Program-made: the position numbers and the translations under genes
Assembly (NCBI RefSeq): GCF_965363235.1
Contig: NC_134842.1
Span: 37,972,458 to 38,036,457, forward strand
Length of the DNA: 64,000 nucleotides
Source: Mytilus galloprovincialis
Lineage: Eukaryota > Mollusca > Bivalvia > Mytilida > Mytilidae
Reading direction: 5' to 3'
In this document: positions 63,117-64,000 of the stretch, piece by piece
Layout of the letters: each line of letters begins with the position of its first letter
Numbering within the stretch: the stretch's first letter is position 1
Notes under the pieces: generated by a model
Databases searched by the model: none
Seen by the model: only the letters and a program-made list of their open reading frames with translations
What the model was told of the DNA's origin: nothing

Positions 63117-64000
63117 GTAAGAATTTCTCAACATATTGACGGTGGAAGCAATTTTGCAATATGCAAAAAAAAAACCAATAGCAAGTCTTACAGCATGACG
63201 CCAAACCAAAATCAAAAGAAAGAAATGATTAAGAATTAATTTATGACAGCCTTTGTTTCCTTTAACTGTGTGATTGACATTTATATTTGATAATTGTACC
63301 CCTTGCGGAAGCGATTATTTCGACAACCGTGAAAGTCATTAACAAACCATACTGTTTTGGTTGTTTAGTTTTACCCTCTATAGTATTATATTAATAGTAT
63401 TACCTTATTTAATAATAAATACCAAAATCTCACATTTGTCAGCTCAGCTTAAAATGTTCTTCCTACCTGATTTCACTACATTCGGAGGCGTACAAGAAGC
63501 TTTGTGTTTACTTTTGACGCCAAAAGCAGACATATGACGGCTCAATAATTAGTAACCAAAGACGTTAAATGAAATATTACACCAACATGATAAACTGAAA
63601 GTCGCTGATTTATTTATTTCAAATTATAATAAAGATATCCGTATTGCATTTAATGCTTGGCTCACATAAAACTAAGGTTTCACTGGCACACATAGTGTTT
63701 ACTTGGTCTTATAAATAATGTGGGCATTACGTGGAATAGCCATGTTTGTGAAACGTAGATATATGCTGTGATTATATTGGTTGACGATATGTTTATGTAC
63801 ATAAATGAATACGAAACTATCAAACAACCATATTAGCTTCATCAGGCGCGTGTATCTATCTACATTTGTAGGTCAAAGTGAATGCAAGAAATGTTTGTAG
63901 CTTATTATACATTGCGATTGATAGATTTAAAACAAATATTTGTGTTTGTTAAATACTATGAAGTTCACGTTTATTCTTTTGGTTTTTGATAAAACTGTTT
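63117..64000 (+). other. 5' part of intron 25
   Basis: Follows the exon 25 donor gtaaga. No further coding exon; the S5 exon expected for a TRPM channel was not found before the window end. Confidence 0.6.

Overview
The window is AT-rich eukaryotic DNA with split genes and many short dispersed repeats. Several repeat families match ones I know to be very abundant in marine mussels: a short repeat carrying ACGCGCGTCTGGCGTA, and retrotransposon 3' ends carrying GCCATGGCGTTGTCAG or GAGTTGTCTCATTGGC. The host is most probably a Mytilus-type bivalve. There is no bacterial or organellar signal and no rRNA or tRNA gene.

One large plus-strand gene appears to fill the window from about 7.8 kb to beyond the right edge. 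I could chain 25 coding exons (7802-63116) whose splice phases all agree and which together give 1077 codons with no stop. The predicted protein starts with a short unknown N-terminus. Four tandem, shortened MIB/HERC2-like domains follow (exons 3-6), then a ZZ zinc finger (exon 7) and a further MIB/HERC2-like segment (exons 8-9). The rest is a TRPM-type cation channel: a divergent MHR/SLOG region (exons 10-16), helical MHR3/4 repeats (exons 17-21), a pre-S1 helix and S1 to S4 with the TRPM signatures WNxxD and LGPK (exons 22-25). S5, pore, S6 and C-terminus lie past the window end. The MIB-ZZ-MIB order resembles the substrate-binding end of Mind bomb E3 ligases, here joined to an ion channel. 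I know of no described channel with this architecture, and it is the main result.

The introns are loaded with mobile elements. Intron 8 holds a nearly full-span but decayed DIRS-type tyrosine-recombinase retrotransposon (about 18.5-23.4 kb). Other introns hold two Tc1/mariner-type elements with TA duplications, two Harbinger-like elements with 3-bp duplications, a 3.8-kb element with long inverted repeats, several fold-back MITEs, a tRNA-derived SINE, a 28-bp minisatellite, a 1-kb inverted duplication next to the exon 17 donor, and fragments of at least two related reverse-transcriptase element families whose 3' ends recur through the window.

1-7.4 kb is non-coding as far as I can tell (one transposon and two repeat blocks); 63.1-64.0 kb is the start of the next intron. 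No promoter or polyadenylation site could be assigned with confidence.
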